Positions 1-9,321 of a stretch of DNA of 64,000 nucleotides are shown here, in pieces. The notes beneath the pieces were generated by a model. The model did not search any database. It saw nothing but the letters and a program-made list of their open reading frames with translations, and was not told the origin of the DNA. Position numbers and translations under genes: made by a program. Position 1 is the first letter of the stretch. Each line of letters starts with the position of its first letter. Origin of the DNA: Haladaptatus halobius (lineage in GTDB: Archaea; Halobacteriota; Halobacteria; Halobacteriales; Haladaptataceae); assembly GCF_020618475.1 (NCBI RefSeq), contig NZ_CP085335.1:682001-746000 (forward strand), in the 5' to 3' direction.

Positions 1-50
1 AGTGTTGTGCCTCAACAGTGAGGTAGTCAATCTAGAGACGGGTAACGGCC

Positions 51-2561
51 TCATTCGGGTTCGTCTTCGGAAGTGAATACGGTCGTGAGCAGTTTGCGCT
101 GTGCGGCGTGCAGATGTTGGTGGAAGGTCGGAGATGCGATATCGAGTGTATTCGCGAGGGTTTCGCCAGTACTTGCGCGCGGATAGTCGAAGTATCCGCC
201 GAGGTAGGCCGTCTGAATGACCTCCAGCTGACGCTCGGTGAGCGTTTCCTTGAGTTCGTTCAGGAAACTAGTTCGTGAGTGGACTGAACGGGCCCGCCGC
301 CGCTTGGCGAGCAACGACGCACCCGGATAGACTGCTCGTACCGCCTCGACGAACGACCGAACTTCGGTATCGGCCGGTACCTCGAAAGTGATCGACCCCT
401 CGCCGTCGACGGCTCTCCCGCTCTGAATGTAGGCGCCCCGCTCGATAAGCATCTGAGAGGCTGTTTTAGCGCCCCGAAATACGAATTCGAAGGAACTTCC
501 CTCGTCCGTCTCCCCGATCAATCGTGCGCGATCGACTTTGGACGACGCCCGTGCTCGCTCTCGGAGCCAACGCGGTGCGATATCCGTGGCGGTGACGTAA
601 AACAGCAACGTACCGTCTGCTGACGGGACGACACCATCGAGCGTAATGGTGCACTCATGCTCGTCCGAGACGGTGAAGAAGAAGGCATCGGTACCGGTGA
701 GTGAAAATTCAAGTTCCAGAACTTGATCCGTATGGAGGAGCTTCTTGTTTTCAGCGGCGTTGATCGCGTGTCCTATCGTTTCCCCTAACTCCGCGAACAC
801 CGTCTGTTCCGGTTCCCCGACCAGTTCCGGCTGCGACGCGTACACGACTACTACCCCATAGGTCGTATCACCGTATTCGATCGGAATACAGGCGGCCGAC
901 CGATACTCCCGTGCTATCGCGTCTTCTTTGACGGCTGCAGGAAACGTCGGACTCGTCGAGATATCCTCCACGATGAAGAGGGTGCCCGTCCGGAGGGTCG
1001 TCGCCGCCGGCCCGTGTTCCGTTGCAGGCGCTGCGGCTGTGACCGCTTGGAGGTAGGGCTCGTCGATTCCGGCTGTGGCTCGGAGGTTCAGCCCGTGCTC
1101 CGCGGACGAAAGATCCGCGATAAGCGCACCGGGATAGCCGTCCGAAGCGGCGAACCGCTCGCACACCGTTCGTTCGATTTCCTCGCGCGTGGGGGCGGTG
1201 ACGAGCGTTTGGTTGATGTCGCGAATGATCGCGTTGAGTCGGTTCAGGGTTGCCAACTCGTTGCGGTGGCGGGCAACCGCTCGCTCACGCTCGGCGCGCG
1301 TCAAGGCTGCTTCCGTATTCGCGGCAAGGATGCGCATGAGGTCGTAGTCGATGCGGTCGAAGTCGCGAACCGAGGTCGACGCCGTGATGAGTACGCCGTG
1401 TTCACCGAGTGATGTGATGATAGCGCTTCGAATCGGTGTCTCCTGCGTCTGGTGGTTCTCGATCTCTTGTAAGTCGGAAATCGCTCGTGATGCACCCATC
1501 TCGAAGACGTCCCAAACGAGCGTATCTTCGGGAGAGAGTGTCGGAGGAGAACCGTCGAATACTCTGTCGACTGCTTCGGAAGTTATGACCGGTTCGAGCG
1601 TCTTCTCGTTTTCTGCGTGGAGGTGAAGCCCGGTGATTGGCAACTCCAGCACCTTCGTCGCGGTTTGTACCGCTTTGGAACAGATCTCCTGCTGGGACGA
1701 GGTTTCGAGCATCCGCTGGGTTGCCGTATGCAACGCTTGAAGCGCATCCTCCCGTCGCTTTCGATCGCTGATGTCGCGAAAAATCCCTTGAATCACCCGT
1801 CGGTCTTGGAGGTTGGTGACGCTCGAGTTGATGGCGACCGGGATACGCTGTCCGTCAGAATCGACAACCATCAGATCGTCGTTTCGTTCGAACATACCAC
1901 CTTGTTCGCGATGGCCTCGAAACAGCTGTTCGTAGCGTTCGACCTCCTCCGACGGATGAAGCTCGGTTTGATGCATGCCCTCGATTTCGCTGACCGACCG
2001 CCCGAGCAGCTCAGACGCGGCTCGGTTCGCTTCTCGGATGACTCCGGTTTCCGCATCGGCGACAAAAATCGCATCCGGAGCAGCTTTGACGAGTGTCTGA
2101 TACTTTTCGGTCGCCGCTTTCAACGCTTTCTGCTGTTGTTCTCGTTTCGATATATCCCGAAAAATCGCCGTAAAGAGGCGTCGGTCGCAGTACGTGTGTT
2201 CGCGAAGCGAAAAGGAAAGAGGGACGTTAGTGCCGTTCTTGCGACGCCCAACGCGTTCGAGATCGGTGTATTCGGCCGCCGTCCCGGTTTCGTGCATGTA
2301 CCGGTGCATTTCGGCGAAATACTCGTCGCGATACTGCTCCGAGAAGAGTTGGTCGACCGGCTGTCCGATGAGTTCATCGACCTCATAGCCGAATATACGG
2401 CCTACTGCATCGTTTGTAAAGAGGATCGTCGCGGTCTCGTCGAGGGTGATAATCCCACCAACCGCGTTGTGAACGAGCTGTTTAAAAAACGAATCCTCGT
2501 CAGGTATTTCGAATCTCTTGGTGGCAGTATCCGAGTCGTTCGACCTGGGTGGTTTAGTCAT
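51..2561 (-). CDS. PAS/GAF sensor with C-terminal HTH-10 (Bat-like) DNA-binding domain
   Basis: 836-residue soluble sensor-regulator. Two PAS domains (about residues 25-143 and 150-268, each ending in a FRDIS-type PAC segment) are followed by two GAF-like domains (about 285-425 and 440-600), a bacterioopsin-activator-type N-terminal module (about 620-770) and an HTH-10 helix-turn-helix near the C-terminus (LTERQLEVIQTAYLGGYFDY and onward). In the haloarchaeal Bat family such proteins sense redox, light or small ligands and directly activate target genes; no kinase domain is present. No membrane segment is seen, so it should act in the cytoplasm. It stands alone, with no partner on the same strand. 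The start at MTKPPRSND is the first ATG before the PAS domain. The family assignment is secure; the signal is unknown. Confidence 0.88.
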   Translation of the reverse strand: MTKPPRSNDSDTATKRFEIPDEDSFFKQLVHNAVGGIITLDETATILFTNDAVGRIFGYEVDELIGQPVDQLFSEQYRDEYFAEMHRYMHETGTAAEYTDLERVGRRKNGTNVPLSFSLREHTYCDRRLFTAIFRDISKREQQQKALKAATEKYQTLVKAAPDAIFVADAETGVIREANRAASELLGRSVSEIEGMHQTELHPSEEVERYEQLFRGHREQGGMFERNDDLMVVDSDGQRIPVAINSSVTNLQDRRVIQGIFRDISDRKRREDALQALHTATQRMLETSSQQEICSKAVQTATKVLELPITGLHLHAENEKTLEPVITSEAVDRVFDGSPPTLSPEDTLVWDVFEMGASRAISDLQEIENHQTQETPIRSAIITSLGEHGVLITASTSVRDFDRIDYDLMRILAANTEAALTRAERERAVARHRNELATLNRLNAIIRDINQTLVTAPTREEIERTVCERFAASDGYPGALIADLSSAEHGLNLRATAGIDEPYLQAVTAAAPATEHGPAATTLRTGTLFIVEDISTSPTFPAAVKEDAIAREYRSAACIPIEYGDTTYGVVVVYASQPELVGEPEQTVFAELGETIGHAINAAENKKLLHTDQVLELEFSLTGTDAFFFTVSDEHECTITLDGVVPSADGTLLFYVTATDIAPRWLRERARASSKVDRARLIGETDEGSSFEFVFRGAKTASQMLIERGAYIQSGRAVDGEGSITFEVPADTEVRSFVEAVRAVYPGASLLAKRRRARSVHSRTSFLNELKETLTERQLEVIQTAYLGGYFDYPRASTGETLANTLDIASPTFHQHLHAAQRKLLTTVFTSEDEPE

Positions 2562-2803
2562 GATTATCGGTTACATTGAAGCCACAGCGTTGAATACGTT
2601 TTCCGCACCTATCCGGCACTATTCCGATTAAACCAGACTGCGATAGATAAACACTCATCCAAGGGCATTATTTATCAAACGTCATCTCACACCCGAAAGG
2701 AGATCGAGATTCGGCAGCGACGTCTGCCAAGACAACGTACGGAGTTACCGCCTTTCGACGGGCGAAACAACCAATATCCCTTACGTGTGAACTATTATTC
2801 AAG

Positions 2804-2986
2804 ATGATCAAAGCAAATGGATTCATGAGTATTGGTATCGTCTTCGTGGCATCCACCGTCGTCCTGTCGAGCGCCCCCGTCCTACCGTATCTCTACGACT
2901 CGCCTCTCTTGAAAGCGACCGGCGCACTCGGCCTCGGACTGATTCTGCTCTCGCTCGGGTTGCAAACCTTCCGCGAGACGGCGTGA
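2804..2986 (+). CDS. small two-helix membrane protein
   Basis: A 60-residue protein with two hydrophobic segments (about residues 7-28 and 38-56) joined by a short loop containing Pro and Tyr, and a charged tail FRETA. It looks like the small hypothetical membrane proteins common in Halobacteria; I recognise no family. An AT-rich stretch (CTATTATTC) lies just upstream of the ATG, consistent with a near-leaderless transcript. It could be a chance frame, but the hydrophobic pattern and codon use (GTC, CTC, CGA, GCG) fit a real haloarchaeal gene. Confidence 0.6.
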   Translation: MIKANGFMSIGIVFVASTVVLSSAPVLPYLYDSPLLKATGALGLGLILLSLGLQTFRETA

Positions 2987-3125
2987 GAACGATACTCGCT
3001 GGTGTGCCACCGGCTAGTCCACGATCCGATTCTTTTCCGCACCCGGTACGGGTTTCGGACTCTCCACGATAAATGTCGAAGTTCACCAAATCATTAACTA
3101 TCTTTCCCCCGTAATGTATGTATTT

Positions 3126-3156
3126 ATCGCAGTATATTTAGATATAATCGCAGTAT
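3126..3156 (+). promoter_or_regulatory. direct repeat ATCGCAGTAT x2 in promoter region
   Basis: Two exact copies of ATCGCAGTAT (3126-3135 and 3147-3156) lie 21 bases apart start to start, about two helical turns, with the AT-rich TATTTAGATATA between them. They lie 47-77 bases upstream of the Thr-rich protein gene at 3203. Spacing and position suggest a regulator site overlapping the promoter; the bound protein is unknown. Confidence 0.4.
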
Positions 3157-3202
3157 CCGGAACTGATTTTAATCGTTGCAAAAAATCGACGCGTAGTGGC
3201 TC

Positions 3203-4222
3203 ATGTACCCATCCCGCGTCCTCCCCTCGCCGACTCGAACGCTGGTTTTCCTAATCGTCGCGGGACTTCTCCTCGCCGGAAGTCTCGCCCCGTCCGCGGG
3301 TAGTACCGGTGATGCACGAATCTCACCGCCACTGACGACGGACGACGGGCAAGAACCGCACGTCACGTTCCGATGTTACCGGGCGACCATCGAAACGACC
3401 ACGACCGCGACCGTCACCCTGCATTTCCCCGACGGTCTCGAACAGCAACTTGTGCTTTCCCCGGGGACACACACCGTGCGGGGCACCGGTATCAACCAGG
3501 GCAAACCGCTGACCGCTCTCACCGTCGCCACCGGGGTTTCGGTTCAGCGGCACGACAACCCGCGGTATCCGGGGTGCGAACGAGGGCAAAACACGATGAC
3601 TACGACGACCACTACCACGTCAACGTCAACCGCTACAGCAACGACGACCACTAGTACGTTAACTACTACCACTAGCACGACGACCACCACATCGACACCG
3701 CCTCCGACTACGTCCACTCCCACATCGACGACCACCGAAACGCCGACGACCACAGCCACGACTGCGACGACACCGCCAACGACGACGCGGACGTCCACGA
3801 TGACCGGCGACGCGCCAACGACGAGTACATCGGCGTCCCGACCGGCACCGGACTCGGCGACCACCGCCCGAACGCCGGCATCGGCAGCACCGGAGTCGGA
3901 ACCGACCCAGCGAGAATCGACGCAACAGACTACCGCAGGCGATGATACCGATACGACGGGGACGACTTCGGTGACGGAGACGGACACCGAACGAGGGTCG
4001 CCGACGGGGACAGCGGTGCCGAACGGCTCGAACGCGAACTCGGGCGGGGGAGAGTTCGATCCCCCGCGAAGCGGCGGTGATATGCCGGAAAACGAGTGGA
4101 CGGTCGGGGACACGGTGGCGATCCTGCTGATCTGTCTCGGCGGACTACTCATCGTTGCTCCGAGTGCTCTCGGGGTAGGTTCGAGCGTAGTTTCGCGCGT
4201 GACCGCGTCGCAGGAACGGTAG
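3203..4222 (+). CDS. Thr/Ser-rich secreted surface protein with C-terminal membrane anchor
   Basis: 339 residues. There is an N-terminal signal peptide (hydrophobic core about residues 12-28), then a compact domain (about 45-130) containing two cysteines that could pair (FRCYRAT and YPGCERG), then a long Thr/Ser/Pro-rich linker (about 132-270) that looks heavily O-glycosylatable, and a single membrane helix near residues 302-325 (VAILLICLGGLLIVAPSALG) before a short basic tail. This is the usual layout of a haloarchaeal cell-surface stalk protein. I do not recognise the N-terminal domain. The linker is low complexity at protein level, with AC-rich threonine codons, rather than a clean DNA repeat. 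It stands alone, preceded by the direct repeats at 3126-3156. Confidence 0.75.
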   Translation: MYPSRVLPSPTRTLVFLIVAGLLLAGSLAPSAGSTGDARISPPLTTDDGQEPHVTFRCYRATIETTTTATVTLHFPDGLEQQLVLSPGTHTVRGTGINQGKPLTALTVATGVSVQRHDNPRYPGCERGQNTMTTTTTTTSTSTATATTTTSTLTTTTSTTTTTSTPPPTTSTPTSTTTETPTTTATTATTPPTTTRTSTMTGDAPTTSTSASRPAPDSATTARTPASAAPESEPTQRESTQQTTAGDDTDTTGTTSVTETDTERGSPTGTAVPNGSNANSGGGEFDPPRSGGDMPENEWTVGDTVAILLICLGGLLIVAPSALGVGSSVVSRVTASQER

Positions 4223-4324
4223 CGACGCCACGAGTCCAGAGCCTCGCTCGACGCGACGCCAGCGTTCGTGGCAACCCAACCGTTAACTTTCGTGAGGTAC
4301 GAACGTCATGTGGAGGCGTTACTA

Positions 4325-4450
4325 ATGGCTCCGGTTCCACACTTCCCGACTGACGAATCGGACGACAAAGGTGCGCCCGACATCGGCGACATGGTCGACC
4401 GCATCCTGAACCGTGGCGACGGCTCGACGCTGACATCGCAGGACGCGTGA
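4325..4450 (+). CDS. small acidic hypothetical protein
   Basis: 41 residues beginning MAPVPHFPTDESDDKG, acidic and without cysteines or hydrophobic segments. I chose the ATG at 4325 because GGAGG (4312-4316) lies 8 bases upstream, a good Shine-Dalgarno site; an upstream in-frame start at 4268 gives 60 residues. The function is unknown. The composition (Asp, Gly, Pro) fits a haloarchaeal small protein, but the length makes the call uncertain. Confidence 0.42.
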   Translation: MAPVPHFPTDESDDKGAPDIGDMVDRILNRGDGSTLTSQDA

Positions 4451-4565
4451 CCACCGATGCCGGTCGTTCGAGAGATATTCTTTTGCCTCGCCGGTGCTCC
4501 CAAACGCGGAACGGTCACGAGGAAAAACGTTCGCCCGGTGAACCGCCGGTTCGCCCGACCGAGGC

Positions 4566-6423
4566 TCAGTCGAACGACACTTCGGCGATGTGCGTGTGGT
4601 ACGGGTCTCGTTCCTCAGCGTCCGGGTCGACGTCGATGTCGGGCGAGTACTGGCTCACGGTCCAGAAGCGCCCCGAAGTCGGGTCGACGGAGACGCCGTT
4701 GTAATCGCCCCAGCGCATCACGTCGGAGCCTTCGCCGTAGTCGTACCGCGACTCGCCGTCCCGTACGACGACCGAGTCCTCCAGTTCGTTGGGGGTGTGC
4801 CCCGCGGTTCGCCCCGCAACGTTCATCCGCGGGAAGGTGTCGGGGCTGCTCACGTTGTGTGATGATCGTACTGTCGTCGTCCGACCCGACCGTTGGGATG
4901 AAGTAGGACGTGTTCGGTTCGCCGTAGACGCCGCTCTAAACGACTTTCCGCGCGTCAGCGTCGATCTCGTACCACTTGATGGCCGCGACCGCCGTGCCGT
5001 CGCCGTTCCAGTCGTACTGGATGGAGTGTGCCGCCCAGAGCGTCCCGTCGTTGTAATCGAGGTTCATCAGTCGCGTACCGAGGGTGTCGATTCTCGCGTC
5101 GGAGTCGGGTTGGCGCGCGACCGGCGGATAGCCGAACTCCTCGACGTCGACGGTGAAACATTCGAGCGTCGGGTCGTCGAGCGGATCGGTCACTTCCCAG
5201 AGCGTGAGCGCGTCGGCGGTCGGCGACGGGAAGACGCTGTTCAGGAGGTAGAACGTCCCTCCGCTACCGCCCGAAAACGGTTGGAGCGCGGGCTGTACCG
5301 TAAAATCGTCCTTGACGACCGCGGGATTGTCCATCGCGGTGAAGTGGTACGTCGTGACGTCCTCGCCGGCGTACAGGGTCGCCTTGTCGAGGGTCACCAT
5401 GGTCACCTCGAACTGCTCGCTGAAGAAGTTCTGCGAGAGGTAGGCGGCGTCTCGGTCGAGCCCGAGCGTCGGATAATCGACGAGTCCCTCGTTGTTCAGC
5501 GGCGGAATCCGGTAGACGTGCCACTTCCCGTTCGGGTTGCTGTCGTCGGAGACGGCGAGGCACCACCAGCCTTGCGGAGGTCGTTGGAGGGGTTCTAGGT
5601 CGCCTTCATCCCCTTCTTCTACTCGCTCTTCCATCTCCTCCCGGTCGACGATCTCTCCGCTCTCCGTGATTCCGGGTTCGTACTGTACCGCGGCGATGAC
5701 GAACCGCTTCGCATTGCGGTCGTACCGCGCCCGCGGGTCGAAGACGAAGGGGTAGCCGTAGGCGAACCCACCTTCGGGCGCGTCGATGACTGGAAGGACG
5801 ACGTCCTCCAGTTGGACTTTCAGTTGCTGGTTTCCAGAGTGTTTGTTGAAGATAGCGGCCTGTTGGTTGAGCGCGTGGACGACCTTCCCGTGACCCGCGG
5901 CGATCTGCGAATCGGACGGGACGCCGCCGCGGGTTCCCTCGGCACCGACGCCGTCGTACTCAGTTCCGATCGTCAGTTCGTCGCCCCCGTCGTCGTGATG
6001 CACGTGATCGTGCCCGCGGTCGCGTTGGTCGTGCCGATGCTTGCCGTGCTGGGTTTCCGCCCGCAGTTTCTCGATTTCCTTCTCGCTCACCGGTGACTTC
6101 GGGCCCGAATCCGCCGCTTTATTCTTTTTCCCTCGTTTCGATTCCAACAGCGCCAGATTCACCGTCGCACCAGTCATGATGATCACCAGCCCGGCGGCGG
6201 CCAGCGGCGTGAGCCACTCCCGGATGTGAAGGACTCCGGGCAGGATCAGGCCGATCGCGCCGAGGACTTCGGCCACGGCGATGAACTGCACGAACAGACC
6301 CGGCAGCAGCACCGGCGTCTGTGGTAATATTATCCCGATCGGCGTGATCAACTTCAAACCCCCGGCGAACAGAAAGACGAGCGCGAGCAACCCTTATACG
6401 ATCCAAAGCGTGTAGTGTACGAT
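4566..6423 (-). pseudogene. broken chimera: DoxX-like membrane protein fused to a secreted protein
   Basis: Reading on the minus strand, the 5' part encodes a DoxX-like four-helix membrane protein (LFVQFIAVAEVLGAIGLILP is typical). The likely original beginning (HYTLWIV-stop-GLLALVFLF) is interrupted by TAA at 6394-6396 where CAA (Gln) would be expected, and no ATG precedes it. After about 90 residues the frame passes into an unrelated His/Asp/Lys-rich segment (HGKHRHDQRDRGHDHVHHDD) and a roughly 350-residue secreted-type domain with repeated GG/DYNDGTLWAAH-like strands. A TAG at 4936-4938 (again Gln CAG to TAG) and a frameshift near 4863 separate the last 95 residues, which continue in another frame to 4566. 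Three disabling changes make this a pseudogene; the DoxX/secreted junction near 6150 looks like a deletion fusion. Confidence 0.72.
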
Positions 6424-7119
6424 CGGGGCTCGCCGTCGCGTCGCATCGACGTCTCTCCGCACGCGGGGGTCGGACGTTTGCTGTCATTTAGATTTCTATC
6501 GTGTTCTTTGATTTACTGTTTCAGTGCGGTCGATACCTCCCGACGTTCGAGCGCGGGGTGTAGCATTGGTGTCGTTTGGCAGGATGAGTTCTCCGCAGTA
6601 GAGGTTGGCTCGCCACGGGCTTAATTAGAGCACCCCTCGCTTTTCGCTCACTAGTCGAAAGGACGGCTAATTGCGTTCCATCGTTCGACGAATAAATATC
6701 GCTTCGTATAGCCACCGATACCTACTCACTTTTCGTTTCGAATCTACGGTTGTAGGGAGAACACACGGACGTGGTCGAACCGTAGCTCAGCACGTTGTGA
6801 CAACCACCCATCGACGCTCTCCCTGCGCCATGCAGCTTTCGTTCGGAACTCTCCGGCAGTTCCGCTCTCGGGTTTCCGGCGCGAACTGGAAGTCAGAGGC
6901 GTGACGAGGAGGGGGTCAACGCGATGGCGCTAGACCCAACCTCAATCAGGGGAGCAGGCTTCTCGTCACAGATGGTACGTTTACCGGGTCTAGTAAATGC
7001 TTTGTGGGTAGCTACAACGCGCAGAGAACGAACTACGTCTCGGTCGTTCGAAGACCACGTCGGACGGGAAGCGAGATTATCGTCATCATATTCTTGTTCT
7101 TTCGGAAATACGTCTGAAT
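6424..7119. other. gene-less stretch
   Basis: I see no credible coding region here. Short frames on both strands lack haloarchaeal codon bias and acidic composition. The stretch is less GC-rich than its surroundings and sits between two pseudogenes, so it is probably decayed DNA. No terminal inverted repeats of an insertion sequence were found by eye. Confidence 0.5.
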
Positions 7120-8104
7120 ATGGCTCGGCTCTCCGATGCTCGATTGTCCATTCGGATGTGTGTAACGCTTCTCCTTCTCTTGCTCACAATGGTTGCAACG
7201 GCACTGATGAGTGGAGTTGCGCTTACTATCATTTTCACGTTCGTCTCCGTCATCGTCTTCCCAGAGATTCCCGCAACGTGGCTTCTTCTCACGATTCTCG
7301 GCGGTTCGACGGTCTGTGTCCTCGCCGTCGTCGCTTGGGAGGAACGGCATGCGTCCGACCACATGATTTCCGCGCTCGCGTGCGACTCGAATCGACGAGG
7401 GGGAGTATCCGGAACTGCTGGCGCTCGTTCGGTCGGTCGCTCAACGGGCAGATGCACTCGTTCCGAGGGTCTACGTCGCACCGACGGCGACCCCGCTGTC
7501 GCTGACGACCGGGTTTTGGCCTCGAAACGTCCGACTAGTCGTCAGCGAGAGCCTCGTCGAGACGCTCGCTGACGCCGAACTCGAGGCGATCGTCGCGCAC
7601 GTCACGAACCGCGATACGGCGGTGATGACCGCGGCCACACTCCCCATCGGCGCGGCCGACCGCGTCGTCACGCTTCTCATGGGACATACGCGAGGAGTCG
7701 AATACGGACAGCCGAGTCGTGCTAGCTACGCGGACGCGCTCATGACCCTCGGCCTGATATTCGTTCCCCCGATCTGGGTCTGTGGCTACGTCCTTTGGGC
7801 GTCGCTGTCCCGAACGCGGGAGTTCGCCGCTGACAGGGGAGCGGTCGCCATCACCGGCAATCCGACTGCGCTTGCGAATGCGCTCGGGCGTCTCGACGAG
7901 GAGATAGCAACTCGATCGACAATCGGTCTACGGTCGGCCGAAATCGCGGCGTTCGCCATCGTCGAGTCGAACCGAACCGCTCCCGTCGGTTCGATTCCGC
8001 TCCTCGGTCGCCCGCTGGCCGCCGCGTTCCCGACGCACTCTGCGACGGCGACCCAAATCGACCGCCTCCGGGAGGCCGAACGAGCCCAGGAGCAGGTGTC
8101 GTGA
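7120..8104 (+). pseudogene. degraded M48 (HtpX-like) membrane zinc metallopeptidase
   Basis: The 5' part encodes two hydrophobic helices (LLLLLLTMVATALMSGVALT and FPEIPATWLLLTILGGSTVC), as in HtpX/M48B proteases. Near 7385-7391 the frame shifts by one; the downstream frame continues with IDEGEYPELLALVRSVAQRA, the substrate-side domain PTATPLSLTTGFW and then to 8104. Where the family has AHELAHxxNRD the gene reads AIVAHVTNRDTAV: the four residues ELAH are gone, which removes the catalytic Glu and one zinc His. The downstream zinc-ligand segment REFAADRGAV is intact. The frameshift plus loss of the active site argue for a dead gene rather than a sequencing slip. Family members degrade misfolded membrane proteins. 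Confidence 0.78.
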
Positions 8105-8249
8105 TTCGAAGGGGGAATCGTCCGACTGCCATTCGAAATCTCGAGACGGTACTCGCTCGATTTGATAGAGACGGATCGTGCGTAGTACGCTCGAATCGAT
8201 TTCCACTTCTATTGTGCTGGCTCTGTTGGAACACTTCACAACTGATAGG

Positions 8250-8266
8250 AATTGCGTGCTGAATAC
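8250..8266 (+). repeat. dispersed motif copy A (AATTGCGTGCTGAATAC)
   Basis: Seventeen bases identical to 12185-12201, in a gene-less spacer. Partial or inverted versions (GCTGAATA or TATTCAGC) occur near 12951-12960, 32160-32169 and 32972-32980, always in spacers beside decayed genes. This may be the end of a lost insertion sequence or a small non-autonomous element. Confidence 0.45.
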
Positions 8267-8381
8267 GAGGAGTGATCCATCACGAGAATTTCGTTCAGAA
8301 AGCTTGTTCTGAACCAATCGTTCCGTAAGCGTGCGTATCGAACAGCCGCTGGAGTTGAGGGAGTGATCGATTGCCGAATAG

Positions 8382-9215
8382 TTAGTTCGATTCCCGGATA
8401 AACGTACGCACCTCGTCGATGAATCGGTCTGATGCTGTGTGCATCGCCATGTGTTGTTCGCCCTCGAAGGTAACGATCCGGCTGTTCAGAAGCGCGTCGT
8501 AGACCGCTTCTGTCGCGTCTTTGTAGAGTGGAGGGCTTTCGCTGCCGGACAACAACAAGGTCGGCGTGGTCACGTCTGCAAATCGGGTAGCCTTGAACTC
8601 GTACTCGCGGATTGTTTGCAATTCACGGGGAAGTGTATGGGCCGCGTCAACCATATCTTGCCATATTGGTGCCGAACGAAGCGCGTCGAGTTCGTCGGGC
8701 GGAAGACCGGCGATGTCGCGCACAAACAATACGAGCGCCTGCTCGTTTTCACCGTGATCCACCAGCGTCCTCATCTCGGTGATTTCCTCAGCAATGTCGA
8801 GTTCGTTGTTGCCGACTGGAATCGGTGGTTCATAAAGGATGAGGTTACGTAGGTTGTCGGTTCGCAGAGCCGTCTCCAGCGAATAAAGGGCTCCACCGGA
8901 GTGGCCAAGCAACGTCACTGGTTCATCGATCGCCTCGACGACTGCTGCCACGTCCTCGACCTCCCGTTCAAGTTCGTACCCGGCGGCATCACCGCTCTCG
9001 CCGCGACCACGGCGCTCAATTGCGTAGACTGTGTAGTGATCCGCGAACGCAGGAAGGACTCCTCCCTCTTCCCAGAATTTGTGAACATCGCCATTCCCGT
9101 ATACGAGCACGAGCGGTGGCCCGCTTCCGGTTCGTTTGAACGCAATCTCGGTTCCATCGGCTGTCGTGACGGTTTGCATTTCTTCCCCCGTGACGGGCGA
9201 TGTTGCTTCGGTCAT
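8382..9215 (-). CDS. alpha/beta-fold hydrolase
   Basis: 277 residues with the classic single-domain alpha/beta hydrolase layout: an early strand followed by YGNGD (oxyanion region, about residue 40), the nucleophile elbow GHSGG (Ser near residue 106), an acid loop around SGSESPP, and a catalytic His in EGEQHMAMH near residue 257. Substrates in this family are esters, haloalkanes or C-C bonds, so the reaction cannot be named. It is cytoplasmic, with no signal peptide. The neighbouring regulator gene upstream on the same strand (ending at 9322) is separated by about 106 bases, so co-transcription is possible but not required. The ATG at 9215 (MTEATSPVTG) is a natural start; a second Met 12 residues later is an alternative. 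Confidence 0.85.
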   Translation of the reverse strand: MTEATSPVTGEEMQTVTTADGTEIAFKRTGSGPPLVLVYGNGDVHKFWEEGGVLPAFADHYTVYAIERRGRGESGDAAGYELEREVEDVAAVVEAIDEPVTLLGHSGGALYSLETALRTDNLRNLILYEPPIPVGNNELDIAEEITEMRTLVDHGENEQALVLFVRDIAGLPPDELDALRSAPIWQDMVDAAHTLPRELQTIREYEFKATRFADVTTPTLLLSGSESPPLYKDATEAVYDALLNSRIVTFEGEQHMAMHTASDRFIDEVRTFIRESN

Positions 9216-9321
9216 AGTCGTTCACCTATCTGCTTGTGGAGCGACGGCGGACGTGATAATGTAACTATCCAGTGAAATATTGCACGGCGTGCAAACGAAA
9301 CACGCTTGCTAATGGGTCTTA

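Noticed and set aside
3590..3840. Repetitive ACGACCAC-rich DNA in the Thr-rich protein gene as a possible CRISPR or satellite
   Set aside because: No fixed repeat/spacer unit; the pattern comes from threonine codons in a low-complexity linker.
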